DNA from: Gemmatimonadaceae bacterium
GTDB taxonomy: Bacteria; Gemmatimonadota; Gemmatimonadetes; Gemmatimonadales; Gemmatimonadaceae
DNA: 64,000 nt
NCBI GenBank assembly: GCA_036496605.1
Contig: DASXKV010000025.1
Coordinates: 62,001-126,000 of the forward strand
Direction: 5' to 3'
Made by a program: the position numbers and the translations under genes
Shown: one piece after another, positions 17,223 to 26,162 of the stretch
How positions within the stretch are numbered: the stretch's first letter is position 1
Layout: every line of letters starts with the position of its first letter
Notes under the pieces: generated by a model
The model's database searches: none
Seen by the model: only the letters and a program-made list of their open reading frames with translations
Told to the model about the DNA's origin: nothing

Positions 17223-18808
17223 CCGCTCGTCGCGCTGTCGTCGTGCGTCTTACTCGCTCTGTCGTCGCTGGTCGTGCCGGCGATCCTGATTCACGCGCCG
17301 CTCTTCGCACAAAGCGGAGGTCCGGCCATATCACGCGCGACTGTCGCGCACCTGCACGCTCCGTCGCGGCGACGATCGCCGGCGCACCTCGCATGCAACG
17401 TCCGTTACCAAGTTCTCAATCCGCCTGGCGTTGGCCTGTCGGATCGATGCCGGCGCCCGCTCACCCGCTGCTCGCGATCTGGATCATCGGATGCGTTGTG
17501 TTGCTCGCTCGCGACGGCATCGGCTGGATCCGCGCGATGCAGCTCGCGCGGCGCGCCGTCGTCGCAAATGATCGCGATATGACGCGAGGGCTCGCCGAAG
17601 CTGCGAGGACTGTCGGATCGAGGCGCCAGATCGTATTGGCATACAGCGTCGACGTGGAATCGCCGATCGCATTCGGCATCGTGAAGCCCGTCGTGCTACT
17701 GCCGACCGAGGCGAGGTCGTGGTCGGCCGCACGTCTTGGAGCAGTGCTCGTTCACGAAGCCGCGCACGTGTCACGCCACGATTGTGTCTCGCAGGCCATC
17801 GGCCGACTGGCGTGTGCAATGTTCTGGTTTCATCCGCTCGCCTGGCGCGCGTTTGCTCACCTCTGCAGCGAGGCCGAGCGAGCCGCTGATGACTGTGTTC
17901 TCAACTCGGGAATTCCGGCGCTCGAATACGCGTCGCACTTGCTCGATCTCGCGCGCCGCGCGACCGACGCGAGACTCGACCTCGTCGCCGTCGGAATGAT
18001 CACGCAGACTGATCTCGAACGGAGGTTCATGAGTATGCTCGACGGTACGCGTTCTCGCGCCACGGTCACGGCCCGCGCTCAAGCCGCCACGATGGCCTTC
18101 GCGCTCATGATGATTGGTCCGTTGGCGTCGTTCCGCGTCACCGCGCCTGGCCTGCAGTCTCGCGCCTCGCTTCGGCAAGTGTTACCACCGCGTGCAGCGG
18201 CTGCGACGCGGCCGGCAATCGCCGAGCGGCGTGCTTCGCAGATTACAACCGTTGCGACGTTGCCCGCGATGAACGTGCGAGCGGCTGCGGTCGAGTCGCC
18301 AATCCCACCCGTCGCGGTCATTGCCAGCGTGACGCCGAACGCGGTCAGTCGCCCCAATTTCTCGGGCAAATGGACATCCGATACCACCCAGATTCACACC
18401 TTGGAATTTGACTGGGTCGTGGCGGATTCGACGATCCTCAGGCAGACGGACGACGCGATCTCGATAGAAGGCCGCGGTCACATCATGACTTCGCTGACTC
18501 GCCGTCTCTTGCAGACGCAGAATTCCTTTTCGAACATTACCTTCGATGGCGCACCGAGCACCGGTTACACCGTCAGGGGGAACGCGGAAGCGAATGTCAC
18601 TGTCGGGGCAGTCTGGATGGGGGACACGCTGATGCTCACGAGCCACTCCCGAGGCGGCCACGAATTTTATACGATCGAACGGATGTGGCTGAGCGCTGAT
18701 GGGCAGACGTTGTTCGAGACGAACCGGAGCTTCGTCGATGGCAAGGATCGCTGGGGCGGCCTGACATTCATTTGGCACCGCATGGCGCCGTCACCTAACG
18801 CACGTTGA
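17219..18808 (+). CDS. M56 (BlaR1-like) metallopeptidase with disturbed N-terminus
   Basis: The zinc-binding VHEAAHVSRHD (HExxH) is near 17750-17780, with the downstream EAERAADDC. TM-like PAHPLLAIWIIGCVVLLAR precedes it, and the C-terminal 170 residues are a beta-rich extracytoplasmic domain (NFSGKWTSDTT...). The first 70-80 residues in this frame look like random translation. A neighbouring frame from 17223 holds a proper hydrophobic stretch (LLALSSLVVPAILIHAPLF), and two or more helices usual for the family are missing. An N-terminal frameshift or deletion is likely, so signalling to BlaI may be impaired. Confidence 0.75.
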   Translation: MTARRAVVVRLTRSVVAGRAGDPDSRAALRTKRRSGHITRDCRAPARSVAATIAGAPRMQRPLPSSQSAWRWPVGSMPAPAHPLLAIWIIGCVVLLARDGIGWIRAMQLARRAVVANDRDMTRGLAEAARTVGSRRQIVLAYSVDVESPIAFGIVKPVVLLPTEARSWSAARLGAVLVHEAAHVSRHDCVSQAIGRLACAMFWFHPLAWRAFAHLCSEAERAADDCVLNSGIPALEYASHLLDLARRATDARLDLVAVGMITQTDLERRFMSMLDGTRSRATVTARAQAATMAFALMMIGPLASFRVTAPGLQSRASLRQVLPPRAAAATRPAIAERRASQITTVATLPAMNVRAAAVESPIPPVAVIASVTPNAVSRPNFSGKWTSDTTQIHTLEFDWVVADSTILRQTDDAISIEGRGHIMTSLTRRLLQTQNSFSNITFDGAPSTGYTVRGNAEANVTVGAVWMGDTLMLTSHSRGGHEFYTIERMWLSADGQTLFETNRSFVDGKDRWGGLTFIWHRMAPSPNAR

Positions 18809-18821
18809 GACTGGTTGAGCT

Positions 18822-19367
18822 GTGCCCGAACAGGTCCACTCTATAGTGCTCATACTTGTGGCACTCATTTGCGGGTGTGGTCGCGTCTCGTCGGATCAAG
18901 GCGAGCCGGATCAACATGTGATCGCATTCGATTCGACGTCGATGCGCCTCGTTTCCGGGCCTGATACCGTGCGATTGTCGGTCGAGCTGGCTGCGAGCCC
19001 TGCGCAAAGAACCATGGGTTTGATGGAAAGGCATCACTTGGCGGAAAACGCAGGAATGCTCTTTCTGTACGACTCGACCCAACCGCCCAACGCTGGCTAC
19101 TGGATGTTCAGAACGCGAATTCCCCTCGACATTGCGTACTTCGATGCAGCGGGAGTGGTGCGCGCCATACGCGCGATGCAGCCTTGCGAGTCCATTCTGG
19201 CACAGGGCTGCCCATCGTATCCGCCCGACGTGCCGCATCGCTACGCGCTCGAAGTAAATAGCGGCTTCTTTCAGCGGCACCGGATCGCTCTCGGTAGCAT
19301 TGCGCTGTTGTCCGACTTGCCTTCGAGGTACTCAGCGTCCGAACATCGTGCAACGTCATCAAAGTGA
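18822..19367 (+). CDS. DUF192 lipoprotein
   Basis: Lipoprotein signal (LILVALICGCG) and then the DUF192 pattern: MGLMERHHLAENAGMLFLYD, GYWMFRTRIPLDIAYFDAAG, YALEVNSGFFQRHRI.LGS. GTG start 13 bp after the M56 stop. DUF192 proteins are small extracytoplasmic proteins of unknown role. Probably co-transcribed with the BlaI operon. Confidence 0.85.
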   Translation: MPEQVHSIVLILVALICGCGRVSSDQGEPDQHVIAFDSTSMRLVSGPDTVRLSVELAASPAQRTMGLMERHHLAENAGMLFLYDSTQPPNAGYWMFRTRIPLDIAYFDAAGVVRAIRAMQPCESILAQGCPSYPPDVPHRYALEVNSGFFQRHRIALGSIALLSDLPSRYSASEHRATSSK

Positions 19368-19437
19368 TGACCGCGATGACACACCGGTCCCTCTCGGAGG
19401 ACCTCATGGCTCTGGTTTCGACGCTCGGCCGGTCGGT

Positions 19438-19605
19438 ATGCCTAACGACCAGCGTGCCGGGAGCGCGACGCCGACCATCGTGGTTTTCGCCGGGCCGGAG
19501 GACCTGGTCCTGCTGGGCGCGATCGGGCTCGAGGCGCTGAATCTGCGCGTGGACCTCGGGTGCAAGGAGCTGGTGCCTGGGGGCCCTGCCCGCGGCAGCC
19601 ATGCT
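19438..19605 (+). pseudogene. C-terminal fragment of a clan AA aspartic protease
   Basis: PTIVVFAGPEDLVLLGAIGLEALNLRVD followed by KELVPGGP matches the C-terminal flap and end of small bacterial clan AA (retropepsin-like) proteases. No D-T/S-G half is found upstream in any frame. The frame begins ATGCCTAACG, another case of the octamer at a start codon. Read as a decayed gene; the exact limits are uncertain. Confidence 0.45.
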
Positions 19606-19617
19606 CTCGCCTATCGA

Positions 19618-20406
19618 TTACGGCATCGGACGATGCTCCCTCAGATTCCAGAGCAGCTTCGAGCCGTTGCCGCGGCGCAGCGCGGCCACATCGGTGCGAT
19701 AGCCGAAGCCGGCGAAGCCGCCGAGCTCCCCGCGCGTCAGCGCGCGCGTGGCCGCGCTGTCGAGCCGCGGAACGTCCTCGAGTCTATAGACGATCACCGG
19801 CGCATAGGTCACGGCCGAGGCGTACTCGCCGGATGGCGGAGTGACTCCTTCGCTCAACTTCCGGCCCGCGAGCACGGCGACCTTGTTCGGCTGCGGGACC
19901 GGCGTCCGGTCGATGAACAGCTCGGGGTCGTAGAAATACTTCTGTAGCCCGTTCGCGCTGACGCGGTAGATCGTTAGGCTCTGCTGGCAGCATCCGGTCT
20001 TGGCGCCGAACAGAAAGACGAGCCGCCCGGCGCGATAGAAATCCGCCGCGTACACGAGATGTGACGTAAGGAGGTTGCCGAGTCCGTTGAACTCCTCCGG
20101 CGCCGGATCGTAGCGACTCGAGTCCTGAAGCACTCGCGTGCCGGCCCTCGACAGGTGCAACTCGATCTTGCTCGCCGCGCCTGGAGCGGAGCTGTCGCCG
20201 CGGAATACGAGGATGGAGTCGGGCACCGAATCGCCGTCGAGATCGAGCGCGTGGCGCTCGAGGACGGATGAGGCGCCGGCGCTGTCCTTCGCGGCTGGCT
20301 TGGCGGAGGAGCAGGCGGCCAATGTCATCCCCAAGAGCAGAGCGATGGAAGAAATGCTTCTGTGGTCGGCTACAGCACTCAACTTTGTGCTCCTCCAAGA
20401 TGCCAT
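19618..20406 (-). CDS. Lipoprotein with VCBS/FG-GAP-like segment, hypothetical
   Basis: Lipobox ALLLGMTLAACSS after a longer N-terminus (MASWRSTKLS), then DLDGDSVPDSILVFRG, a calcium-loop-like motif of repeat beta-propellers. The rest is a mixed beta domain with a GCCQQS Cys pair. Probably anchored to a membrane facing the periplasm. No specific function recognised. Confidence 0.7.
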   Translation of the reverse strand: MASWRSTKLSAVADHRSISSIALLLGMTLAACSSAKPAAKDSAGASSVLERHALDLDGDSVPDSILVFRGDSSAPGAASKIELHLSRAGTRVLQDSSRYDPAPEEFNGLGNLLTSHLVYAADFYRAGRLVFLFGAKTGCCQQSLTIYRVSANGLQKYFYDPELFIDRTPVPQPNKVAVLAGRKLSEGVTPPSGEYASAVTYAPVIVYRLEDVPRLDSAATRALTRGELGGFAGFGYRTDVAALRRGNGSKLLWNLREHRPMP

Positions 20407-20517
20407 GCAACCTTTGGCGCGCAGGCCGCGCCGAGGGCAAGCACTCGCGCACCGCATCCCACGTTGTCGTGACGAAACAGACTCTCTGGTGCCAATCGTA
20501 ACGACTGAATCGTTCTT

Positions 20518-21039
20518 TCAGCTCGATTGCTTCGCACGGATAACCTCGGCGCCACCGAGCTCCGCCGCGAATTGGTGGACCATGTCGCCATTGGCATCGT
20601 CAGCGCAGAACTCTACGAATTCGTCGTGTGAAACGAATGCTCGGTTGTACCCGACCAACGGGATCAAGTGTATGTCCCACCCGCAGAGAATGCCGACCTG
20701 GACGAAAGTCACGAGATCGGCGCCTTCGTAATCACGAAAGAGATGCGCTGGCGCATCTTCCAGCGGTCGTAGCTCTCCGTATGACTGCCGCAGTCGATAA
20801 TAGAGCTGCCAATTCTGCGAACTCCAAATGTCCCATGCCGTGACCCACAGCAAACAGGCTTCTCTCGGCCGAAGCGATCGCTCGAGATATTGGCAATAAC
20901 TGGTGAGCCCGACGAGCGATGGAAACGGTGCCCGAGCGTACAGCGGTTCCGAGCTCGGATGAGTCGGCCAGCCATGCTGGTCTAGCCTAAGGACACCGTC
21001 GCATCGTACGCGCGCTTCTTCAACGGTCAGGTAGTGCAT
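20518..21039 (-). CDS. Hypothetical protein (173 aa)
   Basis: Starts MHYLTVEEARVRCDGVLRL. The sequence is rich in aromatic residues (WVTAWDIWSSQNWQLYYRLRQS; VGILCGWDIHLIPLVGYNRAF; SHDEFVEFCADD) with no signal peptide, so it looks like a folded cytosolic protein. It resembles contact-dependent immunity-type small proteins only in general composition; no family is claimed. Confidence 0.6.
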   Translation of the reverse strand: MHYLTVEEARVRCDGVLRLDQHGWPTHPSSEPLYARAPFPSLVGLTSYCQYLERSLRPREACLLWVTAWDIWSSQNWQLYYRLRQSYGELRPLEDAPAHLFRDYEGADLVTFVQVGILCGWDIHLIPLVGYNRAFVSHDEFVEFCADDANGDMVHQFAAELGGAEVIRAKQSS

Positions 21040-21372
21040 CGTCGGAACGTTATTCTGGGGCTTAGTGGCATGGGGCAGCGCAAGGAGTGGATGATTGTCT
21101 GCTAACGATGCTGCTGGCAACTGCGTAACGAACCATCCGACTGCTTCATGAACTCGGCCGCGAGCAGAAGAGAAGGGGACTATAGCGCGGATGCGCGACG
21201 AGCCGCTCGACGCGGGCGATGTCGATGCCTGGATTTGTGCGATTGGTCGGATGCTCGATGACGCTACCCCATTCCTGGAACCCCTGCTCGCCGGCACGAA
21301 GGCGGCCCGGCACAACCTCTATGGTTTCTACGAGTGGAATCGTCGCGGAATCGAAAAGCGTTAGGCATGCCA
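21040..21372. other. Intergenic stretch, no gene supported
   Basis: Several short frames, none with convincing composition. A CGTTAGGC octamer is at 21359-21366, just beyond the stop of the YcxB-like gene; read on the minus strand it follows an ATG (ATGCCTAACG). Confidence 0.4.
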
Positions 21373-22437
21373 TTATTCCAGCAGTTCCGCCCTGCTCCCG
21401 AGCGCCGAGCGAGTGAGCTGGCGCACCTGTGCCGCCTCGGCATCACTCAAAAGCCGCTTCGGGATATACACCGGCTGAAGTTTGGATAAGAAAAAGAGGA
21501 AGAACTCTGGCGTCTCGATCGCCTTCATGACCGAGCTCCATCGCAATGTGCCGCTGGACATCGGTCCTCTGACCTCGAGCCCCCAATCGGCCACGCCGAC
21601 GTGCTGGGTGCCCTGGGAGCTCGAGCCGGTCCGGACCTGTCGCTTCGCGGCCCACCGCGCGGCCAACGGCGGGCCGACGATGATGATCAGCATCGGACTC
21701 AGTCCCAGGAGCAGGAGGGGAATGCTGATTGCGCCAAATCCGCCATGTCGCCATTGCCGGTATGTCACCGGCACGGTGTTGAACGAGACAATGACGAGCA
21801 TGAGAAGATACCAAACCCACATCGAGCCCGTCTTGTGCGCCGCGACCATCGCAACGCGCGTGACCTCGGTCGGATCCAGCGTGAATCTCGTCTGCACGAG
21901 CGGTGGAGACATCGACGCTGCCGGTGCCGGCGTCGTGGAAGCACCCGTCGTCCCCGGATACTCGCGGAAGAATCTGCGAAGCTGCTCCATCTCACTCGCT
22001 AGCAGGACACGCTTCGGAATGAATTGTCCTGCCTGAGCGGACGTGAAATACAGAAAGAACGCTCCTGTCTCTGTGGTGCGGACGACCGCTCGCCACTCCG
22101 TGAAGCCATCCGCGCCGACTGAGCCCGAGCGGATGCCCACGGGTGAGAACTCGGCGTGTAGATCCTGCGTCCAGTAGGCACTGTTCCGCCTCAACATCCA
22201 AGCCAGATAGAACGGCAGGCTCCAGAAGAGCAACACGACAAGACCGGGAACAAATAGCAGCGCGATCGCGAGAGGCGTCGCAACGACACCAGCGACGATC
22301 AAAACCGCGACGACAGCAATCATCGTCCAGGCCAGCCGTCGCACGGTTCGCACGATCGGAGTAGCGTAGTTGATCGCTCTCAGCGCGCGTGCCATCTCGG
22401 CGAGCGAGGTGGAAAAGAGAACCGATACTTTATCCAT
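21373..22437 (-). CDS. Membrane protein with two YcxB-like repeats
   Basis: 354 residues that read as a duplicated unit. Each half has two TM helices (WTMIAVVAVLIVAGVVATPLA / LLFVPGLVVLLFW; WYLLMLVIVSFNTVPVTY / PLLLLGLSPMLIIIVG). Each then carries a YcxB-like beta domain (TEWRAVVRTTETGAFFLYFT...FIPKR; LRWSSVMKAIETPEFFLFFL...YIPKR). Inner-membrane protein of unknown function; single-unit versions are the norm, so the tandem form is somewhat unusual. Confidence 0.75.
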   Translation of the reverse strand: MDKVSVLFSTSLAEMARALRAINYATPIVRTVRRLAWTMIAVVAVLIVAGVVATPLAIALLFVPGLVVLLFWSLPFYLAWMLRRNSAYWTQDLHAEFSPVGIRSGSVGADGFTEWRAVVRTTETGAFFLYFTSAQAGQFIPKRVLLASEMEQLRRFFREYPGTTGASTTPAPAASMSPPLVQTRFTLDPTEVTRVAMVAAHKTGSMWVWYLLMLVIVSFNTVPVTYRQWRHGGFGAISIPLLLLGLSPMLIIIVGPPLAARWAAKRQVRTGSSSQGTQHVGVADWGLEVRGPMSSGTLRWSSVMKAIETPEFFLFFLSKLQPVYIPKRLLSDAEAAQVRQLTRSALGSRAELLE

Positions 22438-22738
22438 TGGGTGCTGAGGAACCAGGAAAACTCATCAAAGAAACTCACACCGATGCCTACGATCCGATGG
22501 CGCGGGAGAGAACAAGCCAAAGAAGCGACGCGGCGCCGGATAAGAGGAGCAGCGGTGTGGCGCCATACTTTCAGCGACCGGGTGCTACCGTCGCTACTTG
22601 TGAATCGTTAGGCGCAACGAACATGGCGATCTCTTCACGCTCGTTCAAGCTGTCGGCTCGGGACGTAGGCGCACTAATGCGCCAGGGAACGGCACCGCCT
22701 GAATAGGCGCAGGAGTTGCAAGCCGTCCAGTCCCTTTG
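22438..22738. other. Intergenic stretch with an octamer copy
   Basis: Holds CGTTAGGC at 22606-22613, followed after 10 bases by an ATG opening a 27-codon frame (MAISSRSFKLSARDV...) that is too short to judge. Nothing else is supported. Confidence 0.35.
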
Positions 22739-22981
22739 ATGCGAGGCGGCACGTTGCCGCGGCGGCGATACGGTGATGACGGACGGCCACGAAGGCATCA
22801 GGCTGAGGTCCGCTTTGAAGTTGGCGGCGAAGCATGGGCCGTCTGGGAAGACCTTCGCAATCCGGCCTGCCCGTCGTTGGTGTTCGAAAATACGAAGAGC
22901 GCCCGCCGCGTATCCGAGTATCCTCCGCATTGGCGCCAGCTCCCGGCCGAGGAGCTCCATGCGCTCAGCTGGTCGCGCTAA
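22739..22981 (+). CDS. Family C small protein (80 aa), copy 3
   Basis: EVRFEVGGEAWAVWEDL, then SLVFENTKSARRVSEYPPHW and LPAEELHALSW. ATG 22739 is the first start after the preceding stop; the first 20 residues are basic and may not be original. It ends 16 bp before the PPC-domain gene. Family C pattern as at 9984 and 11690. Confidence 0.6.
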   Translation: MRGGTLPRRRYGDDGRPRRHQAEVRFEVGGEAWAVWEDLRNPACPSLVFENTKSARRVSEYPPHWRQLPAEELHALSWSR

Positions 22982-22997
22982 TCACCGGTGCCGGCCT

Positions 22998-23435
22998 ATG
23001 AAATCGAAGCTGATTCACAAGAACGGTGAAAGAACCTTCGCGCTCGTGTTCGATACCGGAGACGAGCCAATGACGTCGCTCTCGATCTTCGCCAATCAGC
23101 TAGGTCTCGCTGCTAGCCACTTTACGGGCATCGGCGCGTTCAGCGGGGTCGTGCTCGGCTATTTCGACTGGAAGCGAAAAGAATACGACCGAATCCCAAT
23201 AGATGAGCAAGTCGAAGTGCTTTCGCTAGTCGGCGACATCTCCCTTGCTGAAGGTAAGCCGACAGTGCACGCGCACGTTGTCGTCGGTAAGGCCGACGGC
23301 ACCGCGCACGGTGGACATCTCCTCGAGGCACATGTGCGACCGACGCTCGAGATCGTGCTCGTGGAATCGCCGGTCCATCTTCGGCGTGCGTACGACAGCG
23401 AGAGTGGTATTCCACTCATCGACCTCGACGCGTAA
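22998..23435 (+). CDS. PPC (PCC) domain protein
   Basis: 145 residues matching the plant/prokaryote conserved domain (PF03479): FANQLGLAASHFTGIGAFSGVVLGYFDW, KEYDRIPIDEQVEVLSLVGDIS, KPTVHAHVVVGKADGT and GGHLLEAHVRPTLEI. In plants the domain accompanies AT-hooks; bacterial stand-alone versions form trimers of unknown role. Soluble. Confidence 0.85.
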   Translation: MKSKLIHKNGERTFALVFDTGDEPMTSLSIFANQLGLAASHFTGIGAFSGVVLGYFDWKRKEYDRIPIDEQVEVLSLVGDISLAEGKPTVHAHVVVGKADGTAHGGHLLEAHVRPTLEIVLVESPVHLRRAYDSESGIPLIDLDA

Positions 23436-23456
23436 CGGTCCGACCCCTTCGAACGA

Positions 23457-24554
23457 ATGAGGCTCAATGCATTCACGTTCGTTGCCATCGCCTCCGCCGT
23501 CCAAGCGTTAGCCTGCGACCGCTCGGATGCGACGACGAGCCGGGCGCAGAAGGCCCACCTCCATCCGGCATACAGTCGCGCTGTCGCCGCGATCGCCCGG
23601 CGGCAAGCAGTTGACGACAGCGTCGCGGTTCCCGGAGCGCGAAGTATTCTGTTGACGGAAGGCACCAAGGCGCCGCGCGTGATCGTGCTTCTGCACGGCC
23701 TCACCGACTCGCCGCGGCAGTTCGAGGCGCTCGCATACCTGTTGCGCGCCGATGGGAACAACGTATACGTGCCGCGGCTCCCGCGGCACGCGCTCCGCGG
23801 CGGCAGCGTGAGCGCCCTCTCCGGCCTTACCGAGATGGAGTTGCGCGCAGCCGCGGACTCCGCGGTCGACGAGGCGCGCGGCCTCGGCGATTCGCTCGTA
23901 ATCGTCGGCCTGAGTATGGGCGCGACAATGGGCGCGTGGATCGCACAGGAGCGGCAAGTAACGCGGGTGGTCCTGATCGCGCCGGCGATCGAGCCGGGAG
24001 TAATCCCGTCGCTGCTCGACCGGCCGCTCGTGGGTCTCGCCGACCATCTGCCGAGCATCACGCGTCCGTGGCCGACCGACACGACCCGTCCAGACCGCGA
24101 ACCGGGATTCAATTCACGCGCGGCGGCGGCGATCTTCGAGCTTGGACGCTTCGTCCTGAGCGAAGCCACCAGCAGCGCTCCGCGCACGCGGGATATCGTC
24201 GTACTGGTGAACGCCAGCGATCGCACTGTGAAGGAGTCCGCGACGGAAGCGCTCGCGCGGGAGTGGTCGAAGCGCGGCGGACGGGTCTCGATCTTCGAGC
24301 TTCCGGACTCGCTGCGTCTTCAGCACAACATCTTCGATCCGATCCGCGGTCGCACCGGCGGCGGTGCCGTGCTCGCGCTGCTTCGCGAGCTCGCGTACGG
24401 CCGGCCGCCAACGGCACTGGTCGGGCGAATGACGGTCTCTCAGGCTCGCAAGCGCTCCGTCCTACTGGCCGTCGTTTCGTATGTGCTAAACGGGCGGGCT
24501 CTCGCTGGCGGCGTCAATGGCCGCGGTGGGAGGCGGTTATTCCGAGAGCGGTGA
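23457..24554 (+). CDS. Alpha/beta hydrolase, probably exported
   Basis: N-terminus with AIASAVQALAC suggests a lipoprotein signal. The hydrolase fold shows VIVLLHGLTDSP (oxyanion loop), VIVGLSMGATMG (Ser nucleophile), LVNASDRTV (Asp) and RLQHNIFDP (His). Similar to carboxylesterase/monoacylglycerol-lipase-like proteins. The 3' end overlaps a fragment on the other strand (24537-24640). Substrate unknown. Confidence 0.8.
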   Translation: MRLNAFTFVAIASAVQALACDRSDATTSRAQKAHLHPAYSRAVAAIARRQAVDDSVAVPGARSILLTEGTKAPRVIVLLHGLTDSPRQFEALAYLLRADGNNVYVPRLPRHALRGGSVSALSGLTEMELRAAADSAVDEARGLGDSLVIVGLSMGATMGAWIAQERQVTRVVLIAPAIEPGVIPSLLDRPLVGLADHLPSITRPWPTDTTRPDREPGFNSRAAAAIFELGRFVLSEATSSAPRTRDIVVLVNASDRTVKESATEALAREWSKRGGRVSIFELPDSLRLQHNIFDPIRGRTGGGAVLALLRELAYGRPPTALVGRMTVSQARKRSVLLAVVSYVLNGRALAGGVNGRGGRRLFRER

Positions 24555-24640
24555 TTCGGCGTAGTAATACTCGATGCAGAGCTTGATGGTATCAGCCCAG
24601 ACAGCCTCCCGTCGATCAAACGGCGCCCGTCAGTATTCTG
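24537..24640 (-). pseudogene. C-terminal fragment related to the protein at 25662-26057
   Basis: One frame reads APFDRREAVWADTIKLCIEYYYAESPLSE and stops. It resembles RDDFVARLVSRCIAEYYADSRP near the end of the protein at 25662-26057. No upstream part of the gene was found, so it is read as a remnant overlapping the hydrolase 3' end. Confidence 0.35.
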
Positions 24641-24684
24641 CGCTGCGACGTGACAGCACACGATGGTCTCCTCTATCATCCCGC

Positions 24685-24873
24685 CTACATGACCTCGCCG
24701 TTCTCCCGCGTATGCTCCTCCAAGCGGTCGAGTAATTCGTAGCTGTGCTCCAAGCGGGCCAAGCGGTTGACTGCCCCGTCGAATTCCTCTCGAGGCACGT
24801 TCGGGCAAACCGTTTTGAGACGTTTGGCGATTTCTTTCCGCAGTATGTCGACCGCGACCGCTTCCCCATTCAT
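24685..24873 (-). CDS. Family D small helical protein (62 aa), copy 1
   Basis: ILRKEIAKRLKTVCPNVPREEFDGAVNRLARLEHSYELLDRL aligns with the protein at 24953-25156 (LRVAIRSSVASICSRIPRAEFEELVDQLARSQRWHQAIEHA). Probably three short helices around a central Cys-x-x-(N/R)-(V/I)-P turn. Function unknown. Confidence 0.5.
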   Translation of the reverse strand: MNGEAVAVDILRKEIAKRLKTVCPNVPREEFDGAVNRLARLEHSYELLDRLEEHTRENGEVM

Positions 24874-24952
24874 TGGCCGTCCCGGCTTTCGCGCGAAGTG
24901 TTGTTCTGAGCGCGTCGAGTATGAGTTGGATCACCAGAATTTGGTTCGCTAG

Positions 24953-25156
24953 TCATTCATGGCCCTCGGTCCCGCTTTCAGAACTTGTCGTCGCGTGTTC
25001 GATCGCCTGATGCCACCGCTGCGAACGAGCGAGCTGGTCGACCAACTCTTCGAACTCTGCTCGTGGAATCCTGGAGCAAATCGAGGCGACAGAACTCCTG
25101 ATGGCCACACGAAGGGATCCGAGTGACTCTTCGTCTGCGTGCTCTTCAGCGCCCAC
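24953..25156 (-). CDS. Family D small helical protein (67 aa), copy 2
   Basis: GTG 25156 preceded by GAGGGC gives MGAEEHADEESLGS followed by the family D core (SICSRIPRAEFEELVDQLARSQ). The frame is open further upstream but without protein-like composition. Paralogue of 24685-24873, suggesting local duplication. Confidence 0.5.
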   Translation of the reverse strand: MGAEEHADEESLGSLRVAIRSSVASICSRIPRAEFEELVDQLARSQRWHQAIEHATTSSESGTEGHE

Positions 25157-25373
25157 ATTGCCCTCAGCGACAGGTCGCGCTTCGGTACGGCACAGAACGG
25201 ACCGCGCCACAAACGATTCGTGGCCTTTCTCCACATTGCTGCGTGGGGAACCACGTTTGTGACGGTGACATGACGACCTTCGCGCAGTATTTTCGCGGTA
25301 TGCCGATGGAGATTGCCCTCGCTTCTCCTGGGCTGTGTACGATCGAACCCTCACCGTGCGCGACGGAGCGACC

Positions 25374-25565
25374 ATGGATGCCCGAACGCGAGTGTTTCCC
25401 TTCGACGGCGAGATCTGGACGGTTCGCGAGCAGCTGGCGCCACCGGACTGGGTGCCGACCCTGATGTTCAGCACGGATCTTCGGGCCCGGCGCGTCCGCA
25501 GATACCCTGACGCGTGGTACGAGCTCACGGAGCGAGAGCTGAACGTCCTCGCGTGGGGCCGTTAG
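25374..25565 (+). CDS. Family C small protein (63 aa), copy 4
   Basis: MDARTRVFPFDGEIWTVREQL, TLMFSTDLRARRVRRYPDAWYEL and LTERELNVLAWGR give the family C pattern. GTG 25335 is a possible longer start. The TAG stop is part of a CGTTAGGC octamer (25560-25567), and a second octamer follows 68 bp later. Confidence 0.6.
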   Translation: MDARTRVFPFDGEIWTVREQLAPPDWVPTLMFSTDLRARRVRRYPDAWYELTERELNVLAWGR

Positions 25566-25661
25566 GCAAGGAGAGCCAGCGCTGGCGTGACCGACGCAAA
25601 GCGCGGAGCTCCTGGTGCAACATCGTTCGTTAGGCAGCCCACCATCGACGCGTAGTTACGG

Positions 25662-26057
25662 CTACGGCGCGAGATCCGGATTGCCAGGCAGCGAGTTCCG
25701 TCGTGTCTCGGCTGCCATGGGCCGAGAATCGGCGTAATACTCGGCGATGCAGCGCGACACGAGGCGCGCCACGAAGTCATCGCGGTCCGGTCCGCGCGCC
25801 AGGCGTTGCACGGCGGGGACCGTCTCCAGCGCCTTTTTGAATGCGATGAGGAGCAATTCGGGAGGCCAATTCTTCAGCTCCGCTTCGCGGCAGAGGTACC
25901 GCAGCGCGTCCCTGACTCGCGACGATGACTTCGGATCGCGGTCGGCGATCCTGTCGCCTAACGCCGCGTGCAGCGCCGCCACCCCTTCAATGCTGAACAT
26001 GGGTTTCGGGTGCGCCGTGCCCGCGACCACGTTCCCGGATCGAACCGATTCCATCAT
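25662..26057 (-). CDS. Hypothetical helical protein (131 aa)
   Basis: ATG 26057 has TGGAG 8 nt upstream. Helical domain: RVRDALRYLCREAELKNWPPELLLIAFKKAL, then DDFVARLVSRCIAEYYADS. A related fragment lies at 24537-24640. Cytosolic; recurring in this region but of unknown function. A GCCTAACG octamer is inside the gene (25956). Confidence 0.65.
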   Translation of the reverse strand: MMESVRSGNVVAGTAHPKPMFSIEGVAALHAALGDRIADRDPKSSSRVRDALRYLCREAELKNWPPELLLIAFKKALETVPAVQRLARGPDRDDFVARLVSRCIAEYYADSRPMAAETRRNSLPGNPDLAP

Positions 26058-26162
26058 AACGACTCCAGGTCGATTCAAATTGTACGGGATAACGACCTAC
26101 GGTACGCTTTTCCCGTGACCGACGCAACTACATATCTACCATTCGCTTAGGGGCGTGGTTTG

